Shown here one piece after another: positions 27,510 to 36,080 of a DNA stretch of 64,000 bases. Position 1 is the stretch's first letter. Every line of letters begins with the position of its first letter. A program made the position numbers and the translations under genes. Source of the DNA: Streptomyces panaciradicis (GTDB lineage Bacteria; Actinomycetota; Actinomycetes; Streptomycetales; Streptomycetaceae); assembly GCF_023516615.1 (NCBI RefSeq), contig NZ_JAMGBF010000044.1:1-64000 (forward strand). The letters are read 5' to 3'. Under the pieces are notes generated by a model. That model made no database searches. It was not told the origin of the DNA and worked only from the letters and a program-made list of their open reading frames with translations.

Positions 27510-28379
27510 TCAGCCGCGGGAGAACGGGTCGCTGAGCGCCTCGAAGTCGGCCTGCGACATCTCCAGTGCGGCCGCCGCCACGTTGTCCTGCAGGTGCTCC
27601 ACCGAGGACGTGCCGGGAATCGGCAGCACGACGGGCGAGCGGCGCAGCAGCCAGGCCAGCGCAGCCTGCGACGGCGAGGCGCCCAGATGGGCCGCGACCC
27701 GGTCGAGCGGACCGCCCGGCCGGGCCAACTGGCCGGTGGCCAGCGGGAACCAGGGCAGGAACGCGATGTCGTGGGCCTCCGCGTAGCGCAGCACGTCCTC
27801 GGAGTCGCGCTGGGCGACGTTGTACAGGTTCTGCACGGAGGCGATGGGCACGATGCCGCGGGCCCGCTCCAGCTCGTCCACACCGACCTCGGAGAGACCG
27901 ACGTGCGCGATCTTGCCCTCGTCGCGCAGCTCCTTCAGAACGCCGATCTGGTCGTCGAACGGCACCGAGGGATCGATGCGGTGCAGCTGGAAGAGCGGGA
28001 TGCGCTCCAGGCCGAGCCTGCGCAGGCTGGACTCGGCCTGGCGGCGCAGGTGCGCGGGGCGGCCGTTCGCCTGCCACTGGCCGGGGCCCGGCCGGGTCAG
28101 GCCGGCCTTCGTGGCGATCACCAGGTTCTCCGGATAGGGGTGCAGCGCCGTGCGCAGCAGTTCCTCGGCCGTCCCGGGACCGTAGGAGTCTGCGGTGTCG
28201 AACAGCGTCACACCGAGTTCCACGGCGCGGCGCAACACCCGCACCCCCCTGGCCTGGTCGGGGAAGGGACCCCACACGCCGGGGCCCGTCAGCTGCATGG
28301 TGCCGTAGCCGAGCCGGTTGACCCGCAGTTCACCGCCGAGGGTGAACGAACCTGAGGATGCGGCTGAGATGTCGTTCAT
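27510..28379 (-). CDS. Aldo/keto reductase
   Basis: The 289-residue TIM-barrel oxidoreductase has the catalytic tetrad: Asp and Tyr in LFDTADSYG, Lys in VIATKAGL and His in FQLHRIDP. The cofactor-end motif PIPGTSSVEHLQDN favours NADPH. It is probably in an operon with the upstream genes at 28426 and 29191, with gaps of 46 and 45 bp. ATG 28379 follows AAGGAAG by about 10 nt. The natural carbonyl substrate is unknown. Confidence 0.92.
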   Translation of the reverse strand: MNDISAASSGSFTLGGELRVNRLGYGTMQLTGPGVWGPFPDQARGVRVLRRAVELGVTLFDTADSYGPGTAEELLRTALHPYPENLVIATKAGLTRPGPGQWQANGRPAHLRRQAESSLRRLGLERIPLFQLHRIDPSVPFDDQIGVLKELRDEGKIAHVGLSEVGVDELERARGIVPIASVQNLYNVAQRDSEDVLRYAEAHDIAFLPWFPLATGQLARPGGPLDRVAAHLGASPSQAALAWLLRRSPVVLPIPGTSSVEHLQDNVAAAALEMSQADFEALSDPFSRG

Positions 28380-28425
28380 GGCTGTCTGTCTTCCTTGTAC
28401 GGGCGGGGGCGCGGCTGCGGAGTGG

Positions 28426-29145
28426 TCAGGAGACGGTGACGTTCTCCAGGCGCACCGAGACGACCAGCGGCTCGGGCACCCTGTGGCCGTTCTCGTCACG
28501 GCTGTAGATCATCCGAGTGGTGGGGACGACCAGTCCGGAGACCTCCTGGTGACCCGAGATGTAGTGGACCGCAGGGGTGTCGCCGGCGATCGCGACGCTG
28601 TAGTCGCGTCGGCGGATCAGACCCGAGCCGTCGACGTAGAGGGTCTGCTCGCTGCTCAGGGTTGCGATGGTGTCGGGGAAGGCGACGCGCAGGCGACGGA
28701 ACTTCTCCCCGTTCTCGGTCCATGTCCCGATCTCCTCGGTGCACACGCCGGGGAAGGTCAGTGACAGCGGCTCGGCCAGGTAGGTCCACATCGCGCTGCC
28801 GGAGAAGTAGGCGAGCTGCAGCCTGGTCCACGGGGTCGTCAGGTCGTGCCCGGCGAAGGAGGCGCGCGGGTCGAGGAGTTCCTCCACGAGGCCGCCGTCG
28901 GCGTCCTCCACCGCGACGCGGTCCGGTGCGAACGACACGTGGTGGCCGTCCTGGAAGAAGGGCTCCTGCCGGACGTGCTGCCGGTGCAGGTCCACGGTCA
29001 CGTCGACGTCGTCGAGCGCTCCGGGGTGGCCCTTCATGCCCCACAGGGCGCCGCCGAAGAACTGGCGGGCGCTGATCCGCCGTGCCTCTTCCCAGCGGGC
29101 GCGGCCGCCGTGGGCGTCGAAGACGGTGTCGAGAAGGTCGGACAT
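28426..29145 (-). CDS. Conserved hypothetical protein (beta-rich)
   Basis: The 239-residue protein begins LLDTVFDAHGGRARW and then alternates short strands, such as LYVDGSGLIRRRDYSVAI and HYISGHQEVSGLVVPTTRMI. The pattern recalls the unclosed beta-barrel of LolA/LppX lipid-binding proteins, but it has no signal peptide or lipobox. The position between an alpha/beta hydrolase and an aldo/keto reductase suggests a shared lipophilic substrate; this is inference. The start is ATG 29145. Confidence 0.75.
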   Translation of the reverse strand: MSDLLDTVFDAHGGRARWEEARRISARQFFGGALWGMKGHPGALDDVDVTVDLHRQHVRQEPFFQDGHHVSFAPDRVAVEDADGGLVEELLDPRASFAGHDLTTPWTRLQLAYFSGSAMWTYLAEPLSLTFPGVCTEEIGTWTENGEKFRRLRVAFPDTIATLSSEQTLYVDGSGLIRRRDYSVAIAGDTPAVHYISGHQEVSGLVVPTTRMIYSRDENGHRVPEPLVVSVRLENVTVS

Positions 29146-29190
29146 GGTGCTGCTCCTGGAGGTGGTGAGGCGGTGGAAGGACGGGTGGGG

Positions 29191-30033
29191 TCAGCCGAGG
29201 AAGTCGTTGACGTCCTTGGCCACCTCGGTGGGGTACTGGAACAGCGACGCGTGCGCGGCGTCCGGGTAGATGTGGATCCGCGCGTCCGGGATGAGGCCCG
29301 CCAGCAGGTGGCTGACCCGGGTGGGGATCATCAGGTCGTTGTCGCCCTGCACGATGAGGGTGGGGCACTCGATGCCGGTCAGCCGCTGCAGCGCGCCGTG
29401 GTCGGGGATGCCCCACTCCAGTACGGCGTCGTACTGGGCGTCGCGCGAGGCTAGGCTGCTGGGCGTGTCCCGGTCCTCGGTGCGCGCCGTGAAACGGCCC
29501 AGGAACTCGACGCCCTTGGCCTGGCTGGTCTCGGTGTGGGCGAAGAAGATGTAAAGCAGGTCCTCGCCGGTGGGCGTCTCGGCGCGGGCGTGCGCCTCGA
29601 TGTCCTTGCGCCAGCCGTGCATGCCCGGCGCTCCCTTGGGTCCGGTGCCGGCCAGCACCAGGCGGCGGATCAGCCGCGGTCGGATCAGCGCCATGTCCTG
29701 CGCGACGAAGCCGCCGATGGAGAACCCCAGCAGGTCGATGTGGTCCAGGCCGAGCGCCACGGTGAACGTGATCATCTGCCGGGCCATGGCGGCCACCGTG
29801 GTGGCGGGCGTGCCGGTGGAGGCGGACACACCGGGATAGTCGACGAGGACGACCTCGCGCTCGGTGGCCAGCGCGTCGACGAGGGCGGGGTCCCAGTTGT
29901 CGAGGTTGCCGGTGAAGTGCTGCAGCATCACCAGCGGGACGGTGCCTTCCGGGCCGAGCCGGCGGTAGGCGTAACGGACGCCGTCCGCCTCGACGAACTG
30001 CGTGGGTGCGGTCTGGTGCGTCAGTGCGGGCAT
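29191..30033 (-). CDS. Alpha/beta-fold hydrolase
   Basis: The 280-residue enzyme has the nucleophile elbow LLGFSIGGFV (Ser106), an acid in VQGDNDLMIP and the catalytic His in DAAHASLF. It is a paralogue of the hydrolase at 14645-15478, with GVRYAYRR and MLQHFTGNLDNWDPALVDAL in common. The start at ATG 30033 has GGGAG 6 nt upstream. It is the first gene of the run 30033 to 27510 and is divergent from the flavodoxin gene. Confidence 0.9.
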   Translation of the reverse strand: MPALTHQTAPTQFVEADGVRYAYRRLGPEGTVPLVMLQHFTGNLDNWDPALVDALATEREVVLVDYPGVSASTGTPATTVAAMARQMITFTVALGLDHIDLLGFSIGGFVAQDMALIRPRLIRRLVLAGTGPKGAPGMHGWRKDIEAHARAETPTGEDLLYIFFAHTETSQAKGVEFLGRFTARTEDRDTPSSLASRDAQYDAVLEWGIPDHGALQRLTGIECPTLIVQGDNDLMIPTRVSHLLAGLIPDARIHIYPDAAHASLFQYPTEVAKDVNDFLG

Positions 30034-30468
30034 GGGGTGCTCCCTGGCGGGCGGTGAAGGGGTGCGGTGACCGGGTCGGTGACGCCTGGGCGGGACGGTC
30101 CCGCGGACGGTCCGCCGGCTGCCGCCCGGCCCTGTGGCCGGCCCGGTTCGCCGGGCCGCTCGCTGCCACGTGGCCAGCATGGCTGTGCCTTGTGGAGACT
30201 TTGTGGCCCGCGACTTGACCCGTCGCTCCGCGCCCTTGCCCGCGCTCGCGGGGCCGGCGCAGGGGCGGTTCCCGCGTCCGGTCCGGGCGGCGGTGCCGGA
30301 TGATGCTTGCGCCGGACGGTGCCTGGGCCGGCGGGCGTCTGGGCCGGATGGTGTCGGGACAGGCCCAACGGCCCCTGTGCAGCTCTGGCGGGGTGGCGTT
30401 CGGTGGACTTGGCGGACGTTCGCCGCGGCGCGGCCGAGAGGCGGTGCCGCCTGTCGTGGAGGATCGCC
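30034..30468. other. Divergent intergenic region, 435 bp
   Basis: It lies between the hydrolase (minus) and flavodoxin (plus) genes. No supported gene. Short GC dyads such as GGGACGGTCCC occur near 30093, with no clear promoter consensus. Confidence 0.35.
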
Positions 30469-30978
30469 ATGACTGTTCTGGTGGCATACGCGACCGCTCA
30501 CGGATCCACGCGCGAGATCGCCCACCGCATCGGATCGAGGATGCGGGCGGCGGGGGTGGAGGTCGATGTGCGCGCGGTGGAGGCGGTCGACGAGGTCAGT
30601 GGGTACGACGCGTTCGTCGTCGGCAGTGCCGTGCATGATCAGAAGTGGCTGCACGCGGCACGGACCTTCGTACGCCGAGACATCGCCGCTCCCGGCTCCC
30701 GGCCGGTGTGGCTGTTCAGCGTGGGCATGCCGGGTGCGCTGCGCGGCCCGTGGAAGCGGCTGATGTACAAGGAGATGCCCGTCATCGAGGCGGATCTCGC
30801 GGCTCCGTTCCCCGCGCGCGGGCATCGGCTGTTCTCCGGCGTCATCCGGCCCGAGCATCTGTCGCGTCGCGGCCGGTCGATGTTCCGGCTGATGGGCTGC
30901 CGGTACGGCGACCACCGCGACTGGGACGAGATCGACGGCTGGGCGGAGCAGATCGCGGGCGCGCTGACGCCTCGCTGA
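30469..30978 (+). CDS. Flavodoxin-domain protein (protoporphyrinogen oxidase HemG-like)
   Basis: The 169-residue protein has the FMN phosphate-binding loop ATAHGSTREIA at its N-terminus and the isoalloxazine-contact strands DAFVVGSAVHD and WLFSVGMPG. The C-terminal part (FSGVIRPEHLSRRGRSMFRL) is like HemG-type flavodoxins. It is probably a cytoplasmic one- or two-electron carrier or oxidase partner. ATG 30469 follows GGAGG by 7 nt. Confidence 0.88.
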   Translation: MTVLVAYATAHGSTREIAHRIGSRMRAAGVEVDVRAVEAVDEVSGYDAFVVGSAVHDQKWLHAARTFVRRDIAAPGSRPVWLFSVGMPGALRGPWKRLMYKEMPVIEADLAAPFPARGHRLFSGVIRPEHLSRRGRSMFRLMGCRYGDHRDWDEIDGWAEQIAGALTPR

Positions 30979-31073
30979 GGCAATGGGGCCTGACTACCGA
31001 CCGCTGGAGTACATGCCCGCGAAGTGGCCGCCGGGAAAACTCCGGCAGCTTCTGGATCTGGACGGACGGCGGA

Positions 31074-31523
31074 TCAGGCCACAGCCCACTCCGTGTGGCA
31101 GTCGTACTCCTTGCCGTTGTCGGTCTGGCACGACTCCAGCTTCACCGAAGTCCCCTCGGCGATGGTCAGACATTCGCCCAGCGCATCGAACTTCACCGAA
31201 TCGACGCGCTGGCCAGTGGAATCCTGATGCCAGACGTAGCAGCACTTGCCGCCGGCGTCTCCGTCGGCGGTGAAGCAGGTCGCCTCCAGGGCACAGGCGT
31301 TGCCCTGCTGAAGTCCGAACAGCGCCGCGAACGCTGCGAAGACGAGGGCGGCGCGACCGAGAGCAAGTCTGCTTGTTGCAGGGCGAGTTGGTAGTCGTCG
31401 ATCGCCCTCGTCGGTCGGCCGCAGCCGGCGCGCGGTGTCCGGTCGCGGCTGAAAACCTGCCGCAAGCGGTCCGATTTGCCTGATCTTCCTGGCCAATTCA
31501 AGCCGTTGCCTTGACCAAGGCAT
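31074..31523 (-). CDS. Putative small exported Cys-rich protein
   Basis: The C-terminal 95 residues look real: a hydrophobic export segment (GRAALVFAAFAALFGL) is followed by a polar domain with seven cysteines, including CFTADGDAGGKCCYVWHQD and a terminal YDCHTEWAVA. The N-terminal 50 residues are doubtful. The only ATG (31523) lacks a ribosome site, and no nearer start gives a good one, so the 5' end may be wrong or damaged. Base composition here is a little lower in GC than in the neighbours. No family is recognised. Confidence 0.45.
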   Translation of the reverse strand: MPWSRQRLELARKIRQIGPLAAGFQPRPDTARRLRPTDEGDRRLPTRPATSRLALGRAALVFAAFAALFGLQQGNACALEATCFTADGDAGGKCCYVWHQDSTGQRVDSVKFDALGECLTIAEGTSVKLESCQTDNGKEYDCHTEWAVA

Positions 31524-31726
31524 GACAGTGAACGCCGGCGAGTGTCACCCTTCTGCGGAAGTTCACCGTTCCTTGACAGGTTCCTCACGCGGCACAGCCG
31601 CGGCACCACCCCCTCCACCCCCCACCTCCTTCCACCCGCATGCCGTGCAGCCTCCGGACCGGCGCACCCTGCCGCTCCGTGCCGTCCACGGCCCCCACAA
31701 CGGGCCGTCGTCCTGAAGGAGTTCCG

Positions 31727-33994
31727 TTGCCCCTGCGACCCCGCGCCCTCCTGCGGCGCAGACGCGCCACTGCCCTCGCCCTCGCCTCCGTCGGGTCCCT
31801 GCTCAGCCTCGCCGTCGCCGGTCACGCCGGCGCCGCCCCCGCGGCCCCGAGCCCCGTGAAGATCACCGCCAAACCGCGCGCCGGTGCCCTCCCTGCCTCC
31901 CTGACACCCGCCCGCCGCGCGGCACTGGTCAAGAACGCGCAGTCCGCGGCCGCGGACACGGCGCGGCACCTCGGCCTCGGCTCCAAGGAGAAGCTGCTCG
32001 TCAAGGACGTCATCAAGGACGCCGACGGCACGACGCACACGCGCTACGAGCGCACCTATGCGGGCCTGCCCGTGCTCGGCGGCGACCTCGTCGTCCACGA
32101 CAAGAGCGGCCGCCTCACCGTCACCAAGGCCCACCGGGGGGCGCTCTCGGTGCCCTCGCTCCGTTCGAAGATCACCGCGGCCGGCGCCGTCGACCGGGCC
32201 GAGGCCGCCTCGAAGCGCGCCAAGGTCACCGGCTCCGAGACCGGGAAGAAGCCCCGCCGGGTGGTCTGGGCGGCCACCGGCAAGCCCGTCCTGGCCTGGG
32301 AAAGCGTCGTCGAAGGCGTCCAACCGGACGGCACACCCAGTGAGTTGCAGGTCGTCACCGACGCCCGCACCGGCAAGCAGCTGCTGGCCGCGCAGAAGGT
32401 GGAGACCGGCACGGGCACCGGCCAGTACGTCGGCACGGTTCCGTTGGGCACCACCCCGTCGGGATCGACGTACCAGCTCGTCGACCCCGACCGCGCGGGG
32501 CACAAGACGTACGACCTCAACCAGGGAACGTCGGGAACCGGCACGCTGTTCACCGATGACAACGATGCCTGGGGCGACGGCCTGCCGTCGAACCGTCAGA
32601 CCGCCGGCGTCGACGTGGCCTTCGGCGCCGCGGCCACCTGGGACTACTACAAGGACACCTACGGCCGCAACGGCATCCGCAACGACGGCGTCGCCGCCTA
32701 CAGCCGCGCCCACTACGGCAGCAACTACGTCAACGCCTTCTGGCAGGACTCCTGCTTCTGCATGACCTACGGCGACGGCTCCGGCAACACCCACCCCCTG
32801 ACCGCCCTGGACGTGGCGGCCCACGAGATGAGCCACGGTGTCACCGCCGCCACCGCGGGCCTGAACTACTCAGGTGAGTCCGGTGGCCTGAACGAGGCGA
32901 CGTCCGACATCTTCGCCGCCGCCGTGGAGTTCTACGAGAACCTCCCGGCCGACCCCGGCGACTACCTCGTCGGCGAGAAGATCGACATCAACGGCGACGG
33001 CACACCGCTGCGTTACATGGACAAGCCCTCCAAGGACGGTGCCTCCCGCGACAGTTGGAGCTCCACCCTGGGCAGCATCGACGTCCACTACTCCTCGGGC
33101 CCCGCGAACCACTTCTTCTACCTGCTCTCCGAGGGCAGCGGCGCGAAGACCGTCAACGGCGTCTCCTACGACAGCCCGACGTACGACGGTCAGCCCGTCA
33201 CCGGCATCGGCATCCGGAACGCCGCCGCCGTCTGGTACCGCGCGCTGACGACGTACATGACCTCCACGACCGACTACGCCGGAGCCCGCACCGCCACCCT
33301 GTCCGCCGCCGCCGACCTCTTCGGCGCCTACAGCCCGACCTACCTCGCGGTCGCCGACGCGTGGGCGGCGATCAACGTCGGCAACCGCGTCGCCCTCGGC
33401 GTCAACCTCGCCCCGGTCGGCGACCAGGTCAGCGGCATCGGCCAGGCGGTCAGCCTCCAAGTGGACGCCTACACCACCAACACCGCGGCGTCCCTGACCT
33501 ACGAGGCCACCGGGCTGCCCGACGGCCTGAGCATCAGCCCGAGCGGTCTGATCAGCGGCACGCCGACCACCCTCGGCACGAGTGACGTCACGATCAAGGT
33601 GACGGACAGCACGGGGGCGTCCGCCTCGAAGACCTTCACCTGGCGCATCGCCTACGTCTACGCCAACGCCGCCCGCGTGGACATCCCCGACAACGGGCCC
33701 GCCGTGGAATCACCGGTCACCATCACCGGCCGCGACGGCAACGCCTCCGCGACGACCTCCGTCTACGTCAACATCGTCCACACCTACCGCGGTGACCTGA
33801 CCGTCGACCTGGTCGGCCCGAACGGCACCGTGTACTCCCTGCTCAATCGCAGCGGCGGCTCCGCCGACAACGTCGACCAGACCTTCACCGTCGACGCCTC
33901 CGCACAGCCGCTCAACGGCACGTGGAAGCTGCGCGTGCAGGACCGGGCGTCCATCGACGTCGGTTACATCGCTCGCTGGCAGCTGACACCCTGA
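31727..33994 (+). CDS. Secreted M4 (thermolysin-like) metallopeptidase
   Basis: The 755-residue preproprotein has an Arg-rich signal peptide (1 to about 37), an FTP/PepSY propeptide (about 50-220), the M4 catalytic domain with zinc motif HEMSH (366-370) and third ligand Glu390 in GGLNEATSD, a putative Ig-like domain (about 565-650) and a C-terminal proprotein-convertase P-domain. It is secreted and self-activated, acting on external proteins. The start is TTG 31727: AAGGAG lies 6 nt upstream and no better start exists. Zn and Ca binding are expected from the family. Confidence 0.94.
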   Translation: MPLRPRALLRRRRATALALASVGSLLSLAVAGHAGAAPAAPSPVKITAKPRAGALPASLTPARRAALVKNAQSAAADTARHLGLGSKEKLLVKDVIKDADGTTHTRYERTYAGLPVLGGDLVVHDKSGRLTVTKAHRGALSVPSLRSKITAAGAVDRAEAASKRAKVTGSETGKKPRRVVWAATGKPVLAWESVVEGVQPDGTPSELQVVTDARTGKQLLAAQKVETGTGTGQYVGTVPLGTTPSGSTYQLVDPDRAGHKTYDLNQGTSGTGTLFTDDNDAWGDGLPSNRQTAGVDVAFGAAATWDYYKDTYGRNGIRNDGVAAYSRAHYGSNYVNAFWQDSCFCMTYGDGSGNTHPLTALDVAAHEMSHGVTAATAGLNYSGESGGLNEATSDIFAAAVEFYENLPADPGDYLVGEKIDINGDGTPLRYMDKPSKDGASRDSWSSTLGSIDVHYSSGPANHFFYLLSEGSGAKTVNGVSYDSPTYDGQPVTGIGIRNAAAVWYRALTTYMTSTTDYAGARTATLSAAADLFGAYSPTYLAVADAWAAINVGNRVALGVNLAPVGDQVSGIGQAVSLQVDAYTTNTAASLTYEATGLPDGLSISPSGLISGTPTTLGTSDVTIKVTDSTGASASKTFTWRIAYVYANAARVDIPDNGPAVESPVTITGRDGNASATTSVYVNIVHTYRGDLTVDLVGPNGTVYSLLNRSGGSADNVDQTFTVDASAQPLNGTWKLRVQDRASIDVGYIARWQLTP

Positions 33995-34010
33995 CCCACA
34001 CCAGCGGTAC

Positions 34011-34046
34011 GCGGTTGCCCGGGCCCCGACCGGCCCGGGCAACCGC
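34011..34046. terminator. Strong bidirectional hairpin terminator
   Basis: A perfect 15-bp stem (GCGGTTGCCCGGGCC at 34011-34025, GGCCCGGGCAACCGC at 34032-34046) with a 6-nt loop lies between the convergent M4 protease and thyA genes. Confidence 0.85.
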
Positions 34047-34097
34047 GCGCCGGTCGGTTTCGAGTCTTTGATTCCCGTCTCTTCGGCCGATGGGCCG

Positions 34098-34895
34098 TCA
34101 CACCGCGACGGGGGCTTTGATGGCCGGGTGGTGCCGGTAGTCGAGCAGCTCCACATCGGAGTAGGCGTAGTCGAACAGCGACTCCGCTCGGCGCAGACGC
34201 AGACGGGGAAACGCGAACGGCGTGCGCGAGAGCTGCTCGGTCACCTGCTCGACGTGGTTGTCGTAGACGTGGCAGTCGCCGCCCGTCCAGATGAAGTCGC
34301 CCGCCTCGAGGCCGGTCTGCTGGGCCACCATGTGCGTGAGCAGGGCGTAGCTGGCGATGTTGAACGGGACGCCGAGGAACAGGTCCGCACTGCGCTGGTA
34401 CAGCTGGCAGGAGAGCTTGCCGTCGGCGACGTAGAACTGGAAGAAGGCGTGACACGGCGCCAGGGCCATCTTGTCCAGCTCCGCGACGTTCCAGGCGGAG
34501 ACGAGCATCCGGCGGGAGTCGGGGTCACGGCGCAGGGTGTCGAGGACGTCGCCGATCTGGTCGATGTGGCGGCCGTCCGGGGTGGGCCAGGAGCGCCACT
34601 GCGCGCCGTAGACCGGGCCGAGCTCACCGTCCGCGTCGGCCCATTCGTCCCAGATGGTGACACCGTTCTCGCGCAGCCAGCCGACGTTCGAGTCGCCGCG
34701 CAGGAACCACAGCAGCTCGTACACGATGGATTTGAGGTGCACCTTCTTGGTGGTGACCAGGGGGAATCCCTGCGAGAGGTCGTAGCGCAGCTGGTGCCCG
34801 AAGACACTTCGGGTGCCGGTGCCCGTCCGGTCGGCCTTGGCCGTCCCGGAGGTGAGCACCAGCCGCAACAGGTCTTCGTACTGGGTGTCCGCCAC
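34098..34895 (-). CDS. thyA: Thymidylate synthase ThyA
   Basis: The 265-residue enzyme converts dUMP to dTMP using methylene-tetrahydrofolate and yields dihydrofolate. The catalytic Cys148 is in LAPCHAFFQFYV, the dUMP phosphate Arg motif is in DPDSRRM, and FNIASYALLTHM and DCHVYDNHVEQV are conserved. The length equals that of E. coli ThyA. The start is GTG 34895. It follows folE by 46 bp on the same strand. Many Streptomyces use flavin-dependent ThyX, so this copy may be additional; the rest of the genome would show whether thyX is present. Confidence 0.96.
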   Translation of the reverse strand: MADTQYEDLLRLVLTSGTAKADRTGTGTRSVFGHQLRYDLSQGFPLVTTKKVHLKSIVYELLWFLRGDSNVGWLRENGVTIWDEWADADGELGPVYGAQWRSWPTPDGRHIDQIGDVLDTLRRDPDSRRMLVSAWNVAELDKMALAPCHAFFQFYVADGKLSCQLYQRSADLFLGVPFNIASYALLTHMVAQQTGLEAGDFIWTGGDCHVYDNHVEQVTEQLSRTPFAFPRLRLRRAESLFDYAYSDVELLDYRHHPAIKAPVAV

Positions 34896-34941
34896 GGGTG
34901 TGCAGTCTACCGACGGCGGCGAGGGGCCTTCGCGGCGGAGG

Positions 34942-35583
34942 TCAGCCGGGCAGGCCGGTCAGGGTGAGGAATTCGCTGCGCGAGCGGGCGTCGGTGCGCA
35001 GCAGGCCCAGGAGGGTGGAGGTCAGGGTGGTGGTGCCGGTGGCCTGGACGCCCCGCAGGGTCATGCAGGTGTGTTCGGCCTGGATGACGACCCCGACGCC
35101 TTTGGGCCGCAGTTGGCTCTGCAGCCAGTCCGCGACCTGTTTGGTCAGGCGCTCCTGCACCTGCGGACGGCAGGCGAAGTGTTCCAGGATGCGGGCGAGC
35201 TTCGACAGTCCCAGGATGCGCCGGCCCGGGAGGTAGCCGATGTGGGCGGTGCCGACGAAGGGCAGCAGGTGGTGCTCGCACACCGAGCGCAGGGGGATGT
35301 TGCGGGCCAGGACCAGTTCGTCGTACCCCTCGTCGTTGGGGAAGGTCGTCAGGTCGAACGGGCGGGGGGAGAACAGTTCGGCGTAGGCGCGCGCCATGCG
35401 GCCGGGGGTACCGCGCAGGCTCTCGGAGTCGGTGCTGATGCCGAGGGCCCGCAAGAACTGTGCGGCGGCCTGCTCGGCGGCTGCCAGATCGGCCTCCTGC
35501 CCGACGGGGGAGACCACATGCAGGGCAGGAGCCTGCGGGATCGGCTCGGACGAGTGCGGCAGGGCGGCGTCCTGCTGGGACAT
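34942..35583 (-). CDS. folE: GTP cyclohydrolase I FolE
   Basis: The 213-residue enzyme makes dihydroneopterin triphosphate from GTP, the first step of folate synthesis. Zinc ligands are visible in VCEHHLLPF (Cys102, His105) and HTCMTLRGV (Cys173). The N-terminal 30 residues are Pro/Ala-rich and not conserved. The start at ATG 35583 is one base after the stop of the upstream membrane-protein gene, so translation is coupled. Paired with thyA it forms a small folate/dTMP module. A housekeeping folE elsewhere is likely, which would make this an accessory copy. Confidence 0.95.
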   Translation of the reverse strand: MSQQDAALPHSSEPIPQAPALHVVSPVGQEADLAAAEQAAAQFLRALGISTDSESLRGTPGRMARAYAELFSPRPFDLTTFPNDEGYDELVLARNIPLRSVCEHHLLPFVGTAHIGYLPGRRILGLSKLARILEHFACRPQVQERLTKQVADWLQSQLRPKGVGVVIQAEHTCMTLRGVQATGTTTLTSTLLGLLRTDARSRSEFLTLTGLPG

Positions 35584-35584
35584 G

Positions 35585-36010
35585 TCAGCTGGCCCCGATG
35601 CTCAGAGCGGACAGCAGGACGAGCACCACGGTCACCACGGCGAACAGTCCGTGAGCCAGGATCACGACGAGGGGGAAGTGCCGCTCGGCGGGAACGTCCT
35701 GTCCCGCGCCGGCCGGGACGGTGTCGTGCGTGCGGTGGACCGGGATCCAGCGGGCCAGCATGACGAAGCCGAGCAGCGCGACGGGCACCAGCAGGATGAA
35801 GGCGGCCCAGGCCAGGGCCTCCTTGTCGGCGACGACGTAGACGATCCATACGACCAGGCCGAGCGCGGCGAGCGCGAAGTGACCGAAGACCACCGGGACC
35901 GGGAGGTGGCTGGTGCCGCCGCGGGCACCGCCCCGCGAGAGCCAGGTGCCGAGCAGGTAGAAACCGCCGAGAGCGGTGATCACCCAGGTGATCAGTGCGG
36001 CGATGTCCAT
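35585..36010 (-). CDS. Four-helix membrane protein
   Basis: The 141-residue protein has four predicted transmembrane helices (about 3-22, 38-58, 65-85, 112-135). The start at ATG 36010 has GGAG 6 nt upstream; the stop is one base before folE. Loops carry a Gly/Arg-rich cytoplasmic stretch (LSRGGARGG). Function is unknown. Coupling to folE, and a membrane-protein neighbour upstream, suggest one regulated unit. Confidence 0.75.
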   Translation of the reverse strand: MDIAALITWVITALGGFYLLGTWLSRGGARGGTSHLPVPVVFGHFALAALGLVVWIVYVVADKEALAWAAFILLVPVALLGFVMLARWIPVHRTHDTVPAGAGQDVPAERHFPLVVILAHGLFAVVTVVLVLLSALSIGAS

Positions 36011-36080
36011 GAGAACTCCAGTCGGGGAGAAAGAGGCTGCCACGGCCGATGCCGGACAGGAGCGGGGCAAGAGCGGTCGG

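Noticed and set aside
30983..31273. Plus-strand frame starting MGPDYRPLEYMPAKWPPGKL
   Set aside because: The first 30 residues look protein-like, but the rest is Arg/Ser/Pro shadow sequence antisense to the Cys-rich peptide, and there is no ribosome site.
31193..32836. Long minus-strand open frame of 547 codons under the M4 protease gene
   Set aside because: It is antisense to a gene with intact catalytic motifs, is rich in Gly, Val and Arg as expected of a shadow frame in high-GC DNA, and shows no family motif.
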